Shown here: piece by piece, positions 52,562 through 60,378 of the stretch | How positions within the stretch are numbered: the stretch's first letter is position 1 | How the letters are laid out: each line of letters begins with the position of its first letter | NCBI GenBank assembly: GCA_022822365.1 | Contig: JAJEBV010000027.1 | Location: 101,540 to 165,539, forward strand | From: Thermoanaerobaculia bacterium | GTDB lineage: Bacteria > Acidobacteriota > Thermoanaerobaculia > Multivoradales > Multivoraceae | DNA: 64,000 bases | Direction of reading: 5' to 3' | Notes under the pieces: generated by a model | Told to the model about the DNA's origin: nothing | Databases searched by the model: none | What the model saw: only the letters and a program-made list of their open reading frames with translations | Position numbers and translations under genes: made by a program

Positions 52562-52568
52562 TTCTCTG

Positions 52569-53090
52569 ATGCGTAGCTTTTCCCTTGCGACTGCCCTGTC
52601 CACTTTGGTCCTGGTTCTCGCCGCTTCCCTGGCCTTCGCCGAGCAGAAGGACCATGGGCTGCGCAACGCGAAACACCCGGAGCCCGGCGTCCTCTTCGGC
52701 GGCCAGCCGACGGAGGATCAGCTCAAGGCGATGGCCGGGGAGGGCCTGTCTCTCGTCCTCGACCTGCGTACCGAGGGCGAGAACCGCGGCTTCGACGAGC
52801 CCGCGGCGCTGCAGAGCCTGGACGTGCCCTACCTGAACCTGCCGGTCGACGGCGACCGGCTGGCGCTGCCCGAGACCTTCGAGCGCTTCATTGAGGCGAT
52901 GGAGAAGGCGGACGGCCCGGTGCTTGTCCACTGCGCCTCGGGCAACCGCGTCGGCGCCATGTACTACGCCTATCTCGTTTCCGCGAAGGGCGTAGACCGG
53001 GAAGAGGCCCGGAAGCGAGCGCGGGAGAACGGCCTGGGTAACCGGGCTCTCGAGGGCGCCGTCGACCGCTACCTCGACTCGAAGCCCTGA
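52569..53090 (+). CDS. Secreted phosphatase/rhodanese-like protein (beta-lactamase hydrolase-like family)
   Basis: The 173-aa product has a clear signal peptide (hydrophobic 5-22, cleavage near AFA-EQ at 24/25) and a cysteine phosphatase-like fold: GVLFGGQPTEDQLKAMAGEG and LVLDLRTEGENRGF are the entry blocks, and the active-site loop is VHCASGNRVG with Cys122 and Arg127. The loop is C-x4-R, as in rhodaneses and the DUF442/beta-lactamase hydrolase-like family, rather than the C-x5-R of protein phosphatases. The substrate is unknown; a periplasmic or secreted place is likely. It lies 53 nt after sufT on the same strand, but its export argues against a direct role in Fe-S assembly. Confidence 0.8.
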   Translation: MRSFSLATALSTLVLVLAASLAFAEQKDHGLRNAKHPEPGVLFGGQPTEDQLKAMAGEGLSLVLDLRTEGENRGFDEPAALQSLDVPYLNLPVDGDRLALPETFERFIEAMEKADGPVLVHCASGNRVGAMYYAYLVSAKGVDREEARKRARENGLGNRALEGAVDRYLDSKP

Positions 53091-53106
53091 CGGGTCGGCG
53101 CCCGTA

Positions 53107-53112
53107 TATGCT
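53107..53112 (+). promoter_or_regulatory. Putative -10 box for transketolase
   Basis: TATGCT within TATATGCT, 71 nt before the chosen ATG. No clear -35 was found. Confidence 0.35.
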
Positions 53113-53183
53113 TGGCGCCGCTTGACCGGCCTCTCGCCACGCCTTCGTCCGCCGCGCCCACGACCCACGAGAACCACGCGTCG

Positions 53184-55220
53184 ATGAGTCAGGTCGAGGC
53201 CGCCGGAACGCCCGAGGCCGGCGGGCCGCCGCAGCGTCAGCCGCTGGACGTCGCGACGGACACGTTGCGCTTCCTCGCCGTCGACATGGTCGAGCGGGCG
53301 AACAGCGGGCATCCCGGCGCGCCGATGGGCCAGGCCGCGATGGCGGCGCTGCTGTGGACGAAGTACCTGCGCTTCGCACCGAACGATCCGCAGTGGCCGA
53401 ACCGGGACCGCTTCGTGCTCTCCTGCGGCCACGCCTCGGCGTTGATCTACGGGCTCCTGCACCTGGCCGGCTACGACCTCAGCCTCGACGAGATCCGGAA
53501 CTTCCGGCAGTACGGCTCGCTCACTCCGGGTCACCCCGAGCACGGCCTCACCCCCGGCGTCGAGGTGACGACCGGGCCGCTCGGCCAGGGGATCTCGGCC
53601 GCCGTCGGCATGGCGATCGCCGAGCAACTGCTGGCCGTTCGTTTCAACCGGCCGGGCCACGTCCTGTTCAATCACAAGACCTGGGTGCTCGCCTCCGACG
53701 GCGACCTGATGGAGGGCGTCGCCTCCGAGGCCTGCTCCATGGCCGGCCACCTCGGCCTCGGCAAGCTGAACGTGCTCTACGACGCGAACCGGATCACGAT
53801 CGACGGCCCGACCGACCTCAGCTTCAGCGAGGACGTGCTGGCGCGCTATCAGGCGTACGGCTGGCATACCCTGTCGGTTACGGACGGCAACGACATCGAG
53901 GCACTCGACGCGGCGTTCGAGGCGGCTTTGGCGGAAACGGGCCGGCCGAGCCTGATCCAGGTCAGCACGCACATCGGCTACGGCAGTCCGAACAAGCAGG
54001 ACAGCGCGTCGTCGCACGGCGCGCCCCTGGGCGCGGACGAAGTCGTCGCGACCAAGGAGGCCCTGGGCTGGCCGCTGGAGCCCGAATTCCTCGTGCCCGA
54101 GGCCGCCCGCGAAGCGTTCGCGCCGGCCGCGGACTTCGGGTCCGGGGCGGCCGCCGAATGGCACGGTCTGCTCGAGTCCTACCGCCGCGAGTACCCTGAC
54201 GCCGCGGCCGAACTCGACCGTCGCCTGGCCGTCGGTTTGCCCGACGGCTGGCGCGACGCCCTGCCGTGCTTCGACCCCGATTCCGGCCCGATCGCCACCC
54301 GCTCGGCCTCCGGGGTCACGCTGAACGCGCTGAAAGACCTGATCCCCGAGCTGGCCGGCGGCTCGGCCGACCTGACCGGTTCGAACAACACCCTGCTCGA
54401 GGGCGAAGGCGACTACGCCGCCGGCGCGCCCACCCGGCACTTCCGCTTCGGCGTGCGCGAGCACGCGATGGCCGCAGCGATGAACGGCCTGGCGCTCTCC
54501 GGCCTGTTCCGCCCCTACGGCGGCACCTTCCTCTGCTTCCTCGACTACCTCAAGCCGAGCCTGCGCCTGGCCGCGCTGATGGAACTCCGGGCGATCTACG
54601 TCTTCACCCACGATTCCGTCTTCCTGGGCGAAGACGGCCCGACCCACCAGCCGATCGAGCACCTGGCGCACCTGCGCGCGGTGCCGGGGCTGGTCGTCGT
54701 CCGGCCGGCCGACGCGAACGAGACCGCCGCCGCCTGGGCGCTGGCCCTCGAGACGCCGGGCCCCTGCGCCCTGGTTCTCACACGCCAGAAGCTGCCCGTG
54801 CTCGAAGCCACGGCGGACCGCGCCCTCGAAGGCGTGGCCCGCGGCGCCTACGTCGTGAGCGACAGCGCCGGCGAACCCGATCTCATCCTGATCGCCACCG
54901 GCTCCGAAGTCGCCCCCGCTCTCGAAGCGGCCGGGGAGCTCACCGCCGAAGGCCACGCCGTCCGCGTCGTCAGCATGCCCTCCTGGGAGGCCTTCGCCGC
55001 GCAGTCTAGGGAGTACCGCGACGAAGTCCTGCCGCCGGCCGTCCGCCGCCGGCTGGCCGTCGAGGCCGCCGCGACCCTCGGCTGGGAACGCTGGACCGGC
55101 TCCGACGGCGACGTCCTCGGCCTCGACCGCTTCGGGGCTTCCGCCCCGTACGGCGACCTGGTCGAGAACCTGGGCATCAACGCCGCGGCGATCGCCGAAC
55201 GCGCGCGGCGACTGCTTTAG
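53184..55220 (+). CDS. tkt: Transketolase
   Basis: The 678-aa thiamine-diphosphate enzyme moves two-carbon units in the pentose phosphate pathway. Motifs: [31 protein letters not shown], the ThDP signature [20 protein letters not shown] with [19 protein letters not shown]-like [31 protein letters not shown] (catalytic Glu) and [20 protein letters not shown]. The frame is open with a TTG 72 nt upstream, but ATG 53184 gives a normal N-terminus. Repeat R4 follows the stop immediately. Confidence 0.96.
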   Translation: MSQVEAAGTPEAGGPPQRQPLDVATDTLRFLAVDMVERANSGHPGAPMGQAAMAALLWTKYLRFAPNDPQWPNRDRFVLSCGHASALIYGLLHLAGYDLSLDEIRNFRQYGSLTPGHPEHGLTPGVEVTTGPLGQGISAAVGMAIAEQLLAVRFNRPGHVLFNHKTWVLASDGDLMEGVASEACSMAGHLGLGKLNVLYDANRITIDGPTDLSFSEDVLARYQAYGWHTLSVTDGNDIEALDAAFEAALAETGRPSLIQVSTHIGYGSPNKQDSASSHGAPLGADEVVATKEALGWPLEPEFLVPEAAREAFAPAADFGSGAAAEWHGLLESYRREYPDAAAELDRRLAVGLPDGWRDALPCFDPDSGPIATRSASGVTLNALKDLIPELAGGSADLTGSNNTLLEGEGDYAAGAPTRHFRFGVREHAMAAAMNGLALSGLFRPYGGTFLCFLDYLKPSLRLAALMELRAIYVFTHDSVFLGEDGPTHQPIEHLAHLRAVPGLVVVRPADANETAAAWALALETPGPCALVLTRQKLPVLEATADRALEGVARGAYVVSDSAGEPDLILIATGSEVAPALEAAGELTAEGHAVRVVSMPSWEAFAAQSREYRDEVLPPAVRRRLAVEAAATLGWERWTGSDGDVLGLDRFGASAPYGDLVENLGINAAAIAERARRLL

Positions 55221-55222
55221 GA

Positions 55223-55313
55223 AGGTCGCCGGCCTCCGGCCGGCGGCGGATCAAACCGGGCCTCACCGCTCCGCGGCGATGCCCGGAGCGGGTCAGAAGA
55301 CCCGCGCACCCAG
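55223..55313 (+). repeat. Palindromic repeat family A, copy R4
   Basis: It starts 2 nt after the tkt stop with AAGGTCGCCGGCC, contains a GCCGGCC/GGCCGGC hairpin, a divergent middle part, the central palindrome at 55288-55305 and the tail at 55306-55313. Same orientation as tkt. Confidence 0.88.
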
Positions 55314-55344
55314 CGGAGACCCGCGCTTCGGTGACATCAACTCT

Positions 55345-55415
55345 CTGGGTGCGCGGGTCTTCTGACCCGCTGCCGCCGGAGGCGGCCTCGAATCGCGCCG
55401 GCCGCAGGCCGGCTC
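55345..55415 (-). repeat. Palindromic repeat family A, copy R5
   Basis: Inverted copy facing R4: tail 55345-55352, central palindrome 55353-55370, then GCCGCC/GGCGGC and GCCGGCC/GGCCGGC-type hairpins. The 26-bp core is the exact reverse complement of the R4 core, 31 bp away. Its orientation is that of the DUF4143 gene whose stop lies 36 bp beyond its start. Confidence 0.88.
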
Positions 55416-55429
55416 CGCATTGGGTGGAG

Positions 55430-55448
55430 TCACGGCATGCCGCCGTGA
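55430..55448. terminator. Hairpin at the 3' end of the DUF4143 gene
   Basis: TCACGGC-ATGCC-GCCGTGA, a perfect 7-bp stem, 3 nt beyond the stop of the minus-strand gene. No U-run; a weak terminator at best. Confidence 0.35.
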
Positions 55449-55451
55449 GTG

Positions 55452-56609
55452 CTACGCCGGCAACATCGCCACGAAGTCCTCCAACGGCAGCACCTCCACA
55501 CCATCGATCCGCTGCGGCCGATCCCCCAGGTAGACGACGATCCGGCGCTTCAGGCGGTCCGTCCGGCTGGCGAGCGACCGGAAACCGCGGAGGACGCCTC
55601 GGTCCGCGCGCCGGCTGGCCTTGACCTCGATCCCCCACAGCTCCCTGCCCACCTCCAGGACGAAGTCGACCTCCGCTCCGTGCCGCGTGCGGTAGTGGCA
55701 GAGCGCGACTTCCGGCCAGAGAGTTCCCAGGCGGCGGTGCAACTCATACGCCACCAGGTGCTCGAGCAGGAGACCGCGCTCGTCGTCCAGCGGCCGGTCC
55801 AGCGGCCGTCGCAGCAGGGCATTGCGGACGCCCAGGTCGAACAGGAAGAGCTTGCCGTGGCGGACCAGGGAGGAGCGGTCGGAGCCGCTCCAGGCGGGGA
55901 CACGAAAGACGACCAGGGTGTCTTCCAGGACGTCGACGTAGCGGCGCGCCGTCTCGTAGGCGATGCCCGCGTCCTTGCACAGTGAGTTCAGGTTGAGGAT
56001 GCGGCCTGACGCGGCAGCCGCAAGGTCGAGCAGGCGGCTGAAACCGCCGACGTCGCGGACCAGGGCCTCGGCCTGGATCTCCGCGCGGAGGTAGGTGTCG
56101 ACATAGCTTCTGAGGTCGAGTGCGCGAGTGGCGCCGTCCGTTTCCGCATAGATGCCCGGCAGGCTGCCGTGGGCCAGCACCCGATCCAGATCGAAGTCAG
56201 GCCCGAGCTCGCGAACCAGCAGCGGATGCATGTAGTGAACGTGGATTCGCCCTGGCAGCAGGTTGGCCTGCCCCCGTCGCAGCTTGCGGGCGCTCGATCC
56301 GGACAGCAGGAAGCGGAAGCGGGCCGGCGTCTGGTCGAGAAGCACCTGGACGACATCGAGCAGGGCCGGGACTCGCTGAACCTCGTCCAGGAAGACGGTC
56401 GCTGTGTCCTGAGGCGCGGCCGCCAGCTCCCGGGACAGCCGCTCTGGCTGTGCTACGTAGTCCCGGAACGCTCCCGGATCGGCCAGGTTGACGACGAGGT
56501 CCGGCTCGAGGCTCGCCAGCAGGGTCGACTTTCCGACCTGGCGGGGTCCGAGGACAAGGGCGCTGCGCTGCGATGAGCGGAGGACCGGAGCCAGCAATCG
56601 TTCGTACAC
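55452..56609 (-). CDS. ATPase of the AAA/DUF4143 family
   Basis: The 385-aa protein has Walker A GPRQVGKS at residues 21-28, Walker B TVFLDEVQRVP and LLSGSSARKLRRG in the N-terminal ATPase domain. The C-terminal DUF4143 domain is restriction-endonuclease-like, with HGAEVDFVLEVG and GIEVKAS as D/E-x-K type residues. Such proteins are common, patchily distributed and often horizontally acquired; the role is unknown. The upstream region is strikingly AT-rich for this window and gives a promoter that places the transcript start at the GTG codon. Confidence 0.88.
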   Translation of the reverse strand: MYERLLAPVLRSSQRSALVLGPRQVGKSTLLASLEPDLVVNLADPGAFRDYVAQPERLSRELAAAPQDTATVFLDEVQRVPALLDVVQVLLDQTPARFRFLLSGSSARKLRRGQANLLPGRIHVHYMHPLLVRELGPDFDLDRVLAHGSLPGIYAETDGATRALDLRSYVDTYLRAEIQAEALVRDVGGFSRLLDLAAAASGRILNLNSLCKDAGIAYETARRYVDVLEDTLVVFRVPAWSGSDRSSLVRHGKLFLFDLGVRNALLRRPLDRPLDDERGLLLEHLVAYELHRRLGTLWPEVALCHYRTRHGAEVDFVLEVGRELWGIEVKASRRADRGVLRGFRSLASRTDRLKRRIVVYLGDRPQRIDGVEVLPLEDFVAMLPA

Positions 56610-56615
56610 GCGGGT

Positions 56616-56644
56616 AAAATAACCGTATTTTTCCCCGGTTGCAA
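56616..56644 (-). promoter_or_regulatory. Promoter of the DUF4143 ATPase gene (leaderless layout)
   Basis: On the minus strand: TTGCAA (56639-56644), 17-nt spacer, TATTTT (56616-56621), then 6 nt and the GTG start. The surrounding 40 bp are AT-rich. No ribosome-binding site. Confidence 0.55.
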
Positions 56645-56664
56645 TAGATTTCTGCCGAGATCAC

Positions 56665-58698
56665 CTACTCCGGCAGGCTGAAGGCGATGTACTCGCCTCC
56701 GGAAGGCCCGCCCGTACGCCCGCCGCCGGCGGCGATGACGACGTACTGCTTGCCTTCGACGCTGTAGACGGCCGGGGTCGCGTAGCCTGCTGCCGAGAGC
56801 TTCGTCTCCCAGAGGATCTCGCCGTTCCGCGTGTCGTAGGCGCGGAACATCTCGTCGGGCGTCGCGGCGATGAAGATGAGGCCGGACGCCGTGACCACCG
56901 GGCCTCCGTAGTTGACTGCGCCGAAGCCGAGGCCGGGGTGCGAGGGATAGTCACCGAAGGGCACCTTCCAGGCGATCTCGCCGGTCGCCAGGTCGATCGA
57001 GTTGAGCGTCCCCCAGGGCGGCGAGTTGCCGGGCAGGTTCTCGTGGTCGCGGAGATAGACGTAGCCGCCGAGCGCGTAGGCGAGTTCGCCCCTGGGCTCG
57101 TCCTCTTCGGGCTCCGGCGACAGGATGTAGGCCTCGATCGCGCCCAGTTCGATCCGGTTCAGGTGCGCGAAGCCCTCCATCCGGCCGCTGCCTTCGCGGA
57201 TGATCCGGCGCATCTCGTCGCGCGACAGGCGGTCGCCGACGCCGAGCAGGGGGCCGCCCATGTCGGTGCCTTCGAGCTTCAGGCCGTGGCAGCGTCCGCA
57301 GTGAAGCGCGTACGTGCCGTAGCGGCTGAAGCCGACCGGCACTTCGGTGAGGTTCAGGATGCCGGCGACGTCGTTCGCGTTGACGATCAGGTGATTCGTG
57401 CTCGGGTCGAACGCCGAGCCGCCCCACTCGCCGCCGCCGTCGTACCAGGGCGTGAAGAGGACGGTGCCGACCTTCGGCGGCGCCCAGGGCCGCAGATCCC
57501 AGTCCTTGATCCGTTCCTCGACGAACGCCCGCGCTTCCGGAGTGCGGTTCGTGATCTCGAAGTCCTGGCGGCTGATGACCACGGCGGACATGGGCTGGGT
57601 CGGCGCCGTCACCTCGCCCGGCAGGGTGCTGGGAATCGGCGTCTCGATCTCGTGAATCGGGTACATCGACTCGCCGGTCTCCCGGTCGAAGACGTAGAGC
57701 TGTCCCGTCTTCGTCGTGATCGCGACCGCGTTGATCGTGCGGCCGTCCCGCTCCAGTTGAACCAGGGTCGGCGGTGACGGGTTGTCCTTGTCCCAGAGGT
57801 CGTGGCGGACGACCTGGAAGTGCCACTTCAGTTCCCCGGTGCGCGCGTCGACCGCCACCAGGGAGTCGGAGAAGAGGTTGTCGCCGAGACGGCTCGCGCC
57901 GTAGAAGTCGGGGGTGGCCGACCCGGTCGGAGCGAAGACGATGCCGCGCTCTTCATCGAGCGCCATGCCGGTCCAGACGTTGGCGCCGCCCGCGCGCTCG
58001 AGCGAGCCTTCGGCCCACGTCTCGGAGCCGGTGTCGCCGGGCTTCGGAATCGTGTCGAACTGCCAGACCAGGCTGCCGTCCACCGCGCTGAAGGCCCTGA
58101 TCGAACCGGGATACGCGTTCGCGTCCTCGTTCGTCGAGAAGCCGAGGATCAGCTTGTCTTCGAAGACGAGTCCGGCCACGGTGACGAAGATGACGCCGGC
58201 CCGGTCGACGTCCGGCGTCAGGTCGAGGACGCCGCCGTCGCCGAAGCCCTCGACCAGGCTGCCGTCGGCGGCGTCGAGCGCGATCAGGTCCTTGCCGTGG
58301 GTGTAGAAGAGCCGCCGCTCGGAGCCGTTCTCCCACCACATGAGGCCGCGCTGGGCGTTGCCGGGAAGCTCCAGATCGCTGCGCCAGATCTCCTCGCCGG
58401 TGGCCGCGTCGAGCGCGAAGGCGTCGAGATGGGGCGAGAGGGCGTAGAGCACGCCATCGACGACTAGGGGGCTCGTGTACATCGTGGCGCCTGGCCCCCG
58501 CGGTTCGCCCGCGTCGTAGACCCACGCGACCTCGAGCTGGCTCACGTTGTCCCGGTCGATCTCGGTCAGCGGGCTGTAGTGCCGGCGTCCGGAGTCGCCG
58601 AGGTAGACCGGCCAGTCCTCGTCGGTCGGGCCGCAGGAGGTGAGGAGGACGACCGCCGCGACGGCGACGGTCAGGTTCGAGGCGCTGGCGGATCGCAT
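56665..58698 (-). CDS. PQQ-dependent dehydrogenase lipoprotein with embedded cytochrome c domain
   Basis: The 677-aa protein has a lipoprotein signal with lipobox LLTSC (Cys22). A PQQ-type eight-bladed propeller follows (YSPLTEIDRDNVSQLEVAW, DAATGEEIWRSDL, DARTGELKWHFQVVRHDLWD). A c-type haem domain with CGRCH (Cys467, Cys470, His471) is inserted before the last propeller blades, which resume with GTLNSIDLATGEIAWKVP and PAVYSVEGKQYVVIAAGGG. Such enzymes oxidise alcohols or sugars in the periplasm and pass electrons to the respiratory chain. The substrate is not predictable. A TTG 9 nt upstream is possible, but ATG 58698 fits the leaderless box TACGAT 8 nt before it. Confidence 0.88.
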   Translation of the reverse strand: MRSASASNLTVAVAAVVLLTSCGPTDEDWPVYLGDSGRRHYSPLTEIDRDNVSQLEVAWVYDAGEPRGPGATMYTSPLVVDGVLYALSPHLDAFALDAATGEEIWRSDLELPGNAQRGLMWWENGSERRLFYTHGKDLIALDAADGSLVEGFGDGGVLDLTPDVDRAGVIFVTVAGLVFEDKLILGFSTNEDANAYPGSIRAFSAVDGSLVWQFDTIPKPGDTGSETWAEGSLERAGGANVWTGMALDEERGIVFAPTGSATPDFYGASRLGDNLFSDSLVAVDARTGELKWHFQVVRHDLWDKDNPSPPTLVQLERDGRTINAVAITTKTGQLYVFDRETGESMYPIHEIETPIPSTLPGEVTAPTQPMSAVVISRQDFEITNRTPEARAFVEERIKDWDLRPWAPPKVGTVLFTPWYDGGGEWGGSAFDPSTNHLIVNANDVAGILNLTEVPVGFSRYGTYALHCGRCHGLKLEGTDMGGPLLGVGDRLSRDEMRRIIREGSGRMEGFAHLNRIELGAIEAYILSPEPEEDEPRGELAYALGGYVYLRDHENLPGNSPPWGTLNSIDLATGEIAWKVPFGDYPSHPGLGFGAVNYGGPVVTASGLIFIAATPDEMFRAYDTRNGEILWETKLSAAGYATPAVYSVEGKQYVVIAAGGGRTGGPSGGEYIAFSLPE

Positions 58699-58700
58699 GG

Positions 58701-58720
58701 CGAGCAATCGTACTTGCTCG
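58701..58720 (-). promoter_or_regulatory. -10 box and flanking palindrome of the PQQ dehydrogenase gene
   Basis: TACGAT (58707-58712, minus strand) lies 8 nt before the ATG. It is enclosed by a 7-bp inverted repeat CGAGCAA/TTGCTCG (58701-58707 and 58714-58720), a plausible operator over the -10. Confidence 0.45.
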
Positions 58721-58736
58721 CGGAAGAGCGAGCGTT

Positions 58737-58774
58737 CCCGTGCAGAATAGAAATCAGCTTCTGTTTTGCACGGG
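58737..58774 (-). terminator. Long hairpin between the serine hydrolase and PQQ dehydrogenase genes
   Basis: A 16-bp stem (58737-58752 with 58759-58774, two G-T pairs) and a 6-nt loop, 28 nt after the serine hydrolase stop. The outer 8 bp are CCCGTGCA/TGCACGGG. No U-run follows on either strand, so the call as terminator is tentative. Confidence 0.45.
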
Positions 58775-58801
58775 CGAGCCCTTCCACATGGTGGGGTCCT
58801 T

Positions 58802-60178
58802 CTACGGATCGGCGCCGGCGCGTCTGCCTCGCTGCACCTGGCCCCAGCGTTCCAGGCGCAGGTGGGTCGCCTCTCCGGTCTCGGGATCGACCTCGAAGGT
58901 CGCCATCTGCTCCCGGTCCCGGGTGCCGGCGAAGCGGTGCTCGCCGATCGGCACGGTCTCCCGGCCCGCGATCAGGAGCACGCCGTCCTTCACGGTGGCG
59001 GGTAGCGGGCTGCGGCCGAAGTCGTAGATGCCGGCGTAGCGCTCGAGCTCGTCCTGTTCCAGCGCGACCGGGGCGTAGTCGGGCTCCGGCACGCCCAGCA
59101 CGGCGCGCGCGATCCGGGCCTGCAGCGGCCCGGGCTCGGCGGAGCGGCTGTTCGCGAGTACGGCGACGATCAGATCGTCGTCGGGGTACCAGGCGAGCTG
59201 GCTCAGGAATCCGTTGATGCCGCCGGCGTGTTCGATCAGGCGGTGGCCGGCCATCTCGCCGACGAACAGGCCGAGGCCGTAGCCGATCTCGTCGCCGCCG
59301 GGCAGCCTTCGCCGGGTCGTCATCGCCTCGAGCCCCTCCGGTCCGACGACGTCGCCGGCGCCGAGCGCCACCGTCCAGCGCACCAGGTCGAGGACGCTGG
59401 AGCCGAGCGCTCCGGCCGCGAAGGGCAGATGCATGGACAGCGGCTCGTCGTTCAGCAGGACGCCGTCCTCGACCCGGTAGCCCTCGGCGCGGTTGGCCAC
59501 GATCGGGTCGTTGTAGAGGTAGTGCGACTCCCGCATGCCGAGCGGCCGGAAGAACGTCTCCTCGAGGTACTCCGCGTACGACTTGCCGCTCGCCTTCTCG
59601 ACCAGCAGACCGGCCAGGTAGTAGGCGGAGTTGTTGTACTGGTAGCGGTCCCCCGGCTCGAACTCGTACGGCTCGGCCGAGAACAGCTCGATCATCTGCT
59701 CGTGCGAGAGGTCGAGGCGGCCCTGTTCCCAGAACGCCGGCATCTCGGTGTAGCCCTTGATGCCGCTCGTGTGATCGAGCAACTGCCCTACCGTGATGTG
59801 GAACTCGCCGACGGGGTAGTCGGGGAAGTACTTCGTCATCGGGTCGTCGAGAGCGACCTTCCCGTCCTCGACCAGCTTCATCACCGCCGCCGCGGTGAAC
59901 TGCTTGGTCACCGACCCGATGCGGTAGACGGTGTGCTCGGTGGCCGGTACCTGGTTCTCGACATCGGCCAGGCCGTAGCCGCGGGCCAGGATCAGCTCGC
60001 CGCGATGCTGAACCGCGACCGAGATGCCGGGCGTTTGCGTGGTCTCCATCGATTCCGTGACCAGGCCATCGATGCGTTCGAGCAGGGCGCCGCGGTCGTC
60101 GCCGGCGGCCGCCGTGGCGGCGAACAACGATGCAACTGCGGTCAGGAAGGTGACGGAGGGCGTTGATCGAGTGCGCAT
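58802..60178 (-). CDS. Secreted beta-lactamase-fold serine hydrolase (class C / D-Ala-D-Ala peptidase-like)
   Basis: The 458-aa protein has a signal peptide (about 1-25, FLTAVASLFAATAAA) and a beta-lactamase fold domain: the nucleophile motif S89-V-T-K92 in YRIGSVTKQFTAAAVM, a Y-x-N motif in YQYNNSAYYLAG and a third motif HAGGING in place of KTG. The HAG form is typical of EstB-like esterases and D-aminopeptidase-type members rather than true lactamases. A C-terminal beta-barrel domain (about 365-458, YAGIYDF...) is the lipocalin-like DUF seen in this group. A TAGGAT box lies 7 nt before the ATG, with no ribosome-binding site. Substrate unknown. Confidence 0.88.
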   Translation of the reverse strand: MRTRSTPSVTFLTAVASLFAATAAAGDDRGALLERIDGLVTESMETTQTPGISVAVQHRGELILARGYGLADVENQVPATEHTVYRIGSVTKQFTAAAVMKLVEDGKVALDDPMTKYFPDYPVGEFHITVGQLLDHTSGIKGYTEMPAFWEQGRLDLSHEQMIELFSAEPYEFEPGDRYQYNNSAYYLAGLLVEKASGKSYAEYLEETFFRPLGMRESHYLYNDPIVANRAEGYRVEDGVLLNDEPLSMHLPFAAGALGSSVLDLVRWTVALGAGDVVGPEGLEAMTTRRRLPGGDEIGYGLGLFVGEMAGHRLIEHAGGINGFLSQLAWYPDDDLIVAVLANSRSAEPGPLQARIARAVLGVPEPDYAPVALEQDELERYAGIYDFGRSPLPATVKDGVLLIAGRETVPIGEHRFAGTRDREQMATFEVDPETGEATHLRLERWGQVQRGRRAGADP

Positions 60179-60185
60179 GGAGGCG

Positions 60186-60191
60186 ATCCTA
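60186..60191 (-). promoter_or_regulatory. Putative leaderless -10 box for the serine hydrolase
   Basis: TAGGAT on the minus strand, 7 nt before the ATG, just downstream of tRNA-Lys. No -35 seen. Confidence 0.45.
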
Positions 60192-60210
60192 ATGGCCGGA
60201 ATCGCCGGCC

Positions 60211-60283
60211 TGGGCCGTGAGGGGATCGAACCCCCGACCCTTGGATTAAAAGTCCACTGCTCTACCAACTGAGCTAACGGCCC
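60211..60283 (-). tRNA. tRNA-Lys (TTT anticodon)
   Basis: A 73-nt cloverleaf: acceptor GGGCCGT/ACGGCCC, D arm GCTC...GAGC, anticodon loop CTTTTAA with TTT, T arm GGGGG-TTCGATC-CCCTC. Discriminator A, CCA not encoded. Confidence 0.95.
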
Positions 60284-60329
60284 GGCGCAGTATACGCGCG
60301 GGGAGAGTGCGGATTCGCACGAGGCTGTC

Positions 60330-60375
60330 GGTGCGCCGGCCCTCTGGCCGGCATCCGCCGCAGGCGGAATCCGCT
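60330..60375 (+). repeat. Palindromic repeat family B, copy B2
   Basis: GGTGCGCCGGCCCTCTGGCC then GGCATCCGCCGCAGGCGGA: a GCCGGCC-CTCT-GGCCGGC hairpin followed by TCCGCC-GCA-GGCGGA. It lies just after the purA stop (convergent side), between purA and tRNA-Lys. Confidence 0.7.
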
Positions 60376-60378
60376 TGC

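Noticed and set aside
55223..55415. Family A copies as ordinary intrinsic terminators
   Set aside because: Stable stems are present, but no U-run follows any copy, and one copy is inside a coding region and upstream of a promoter.
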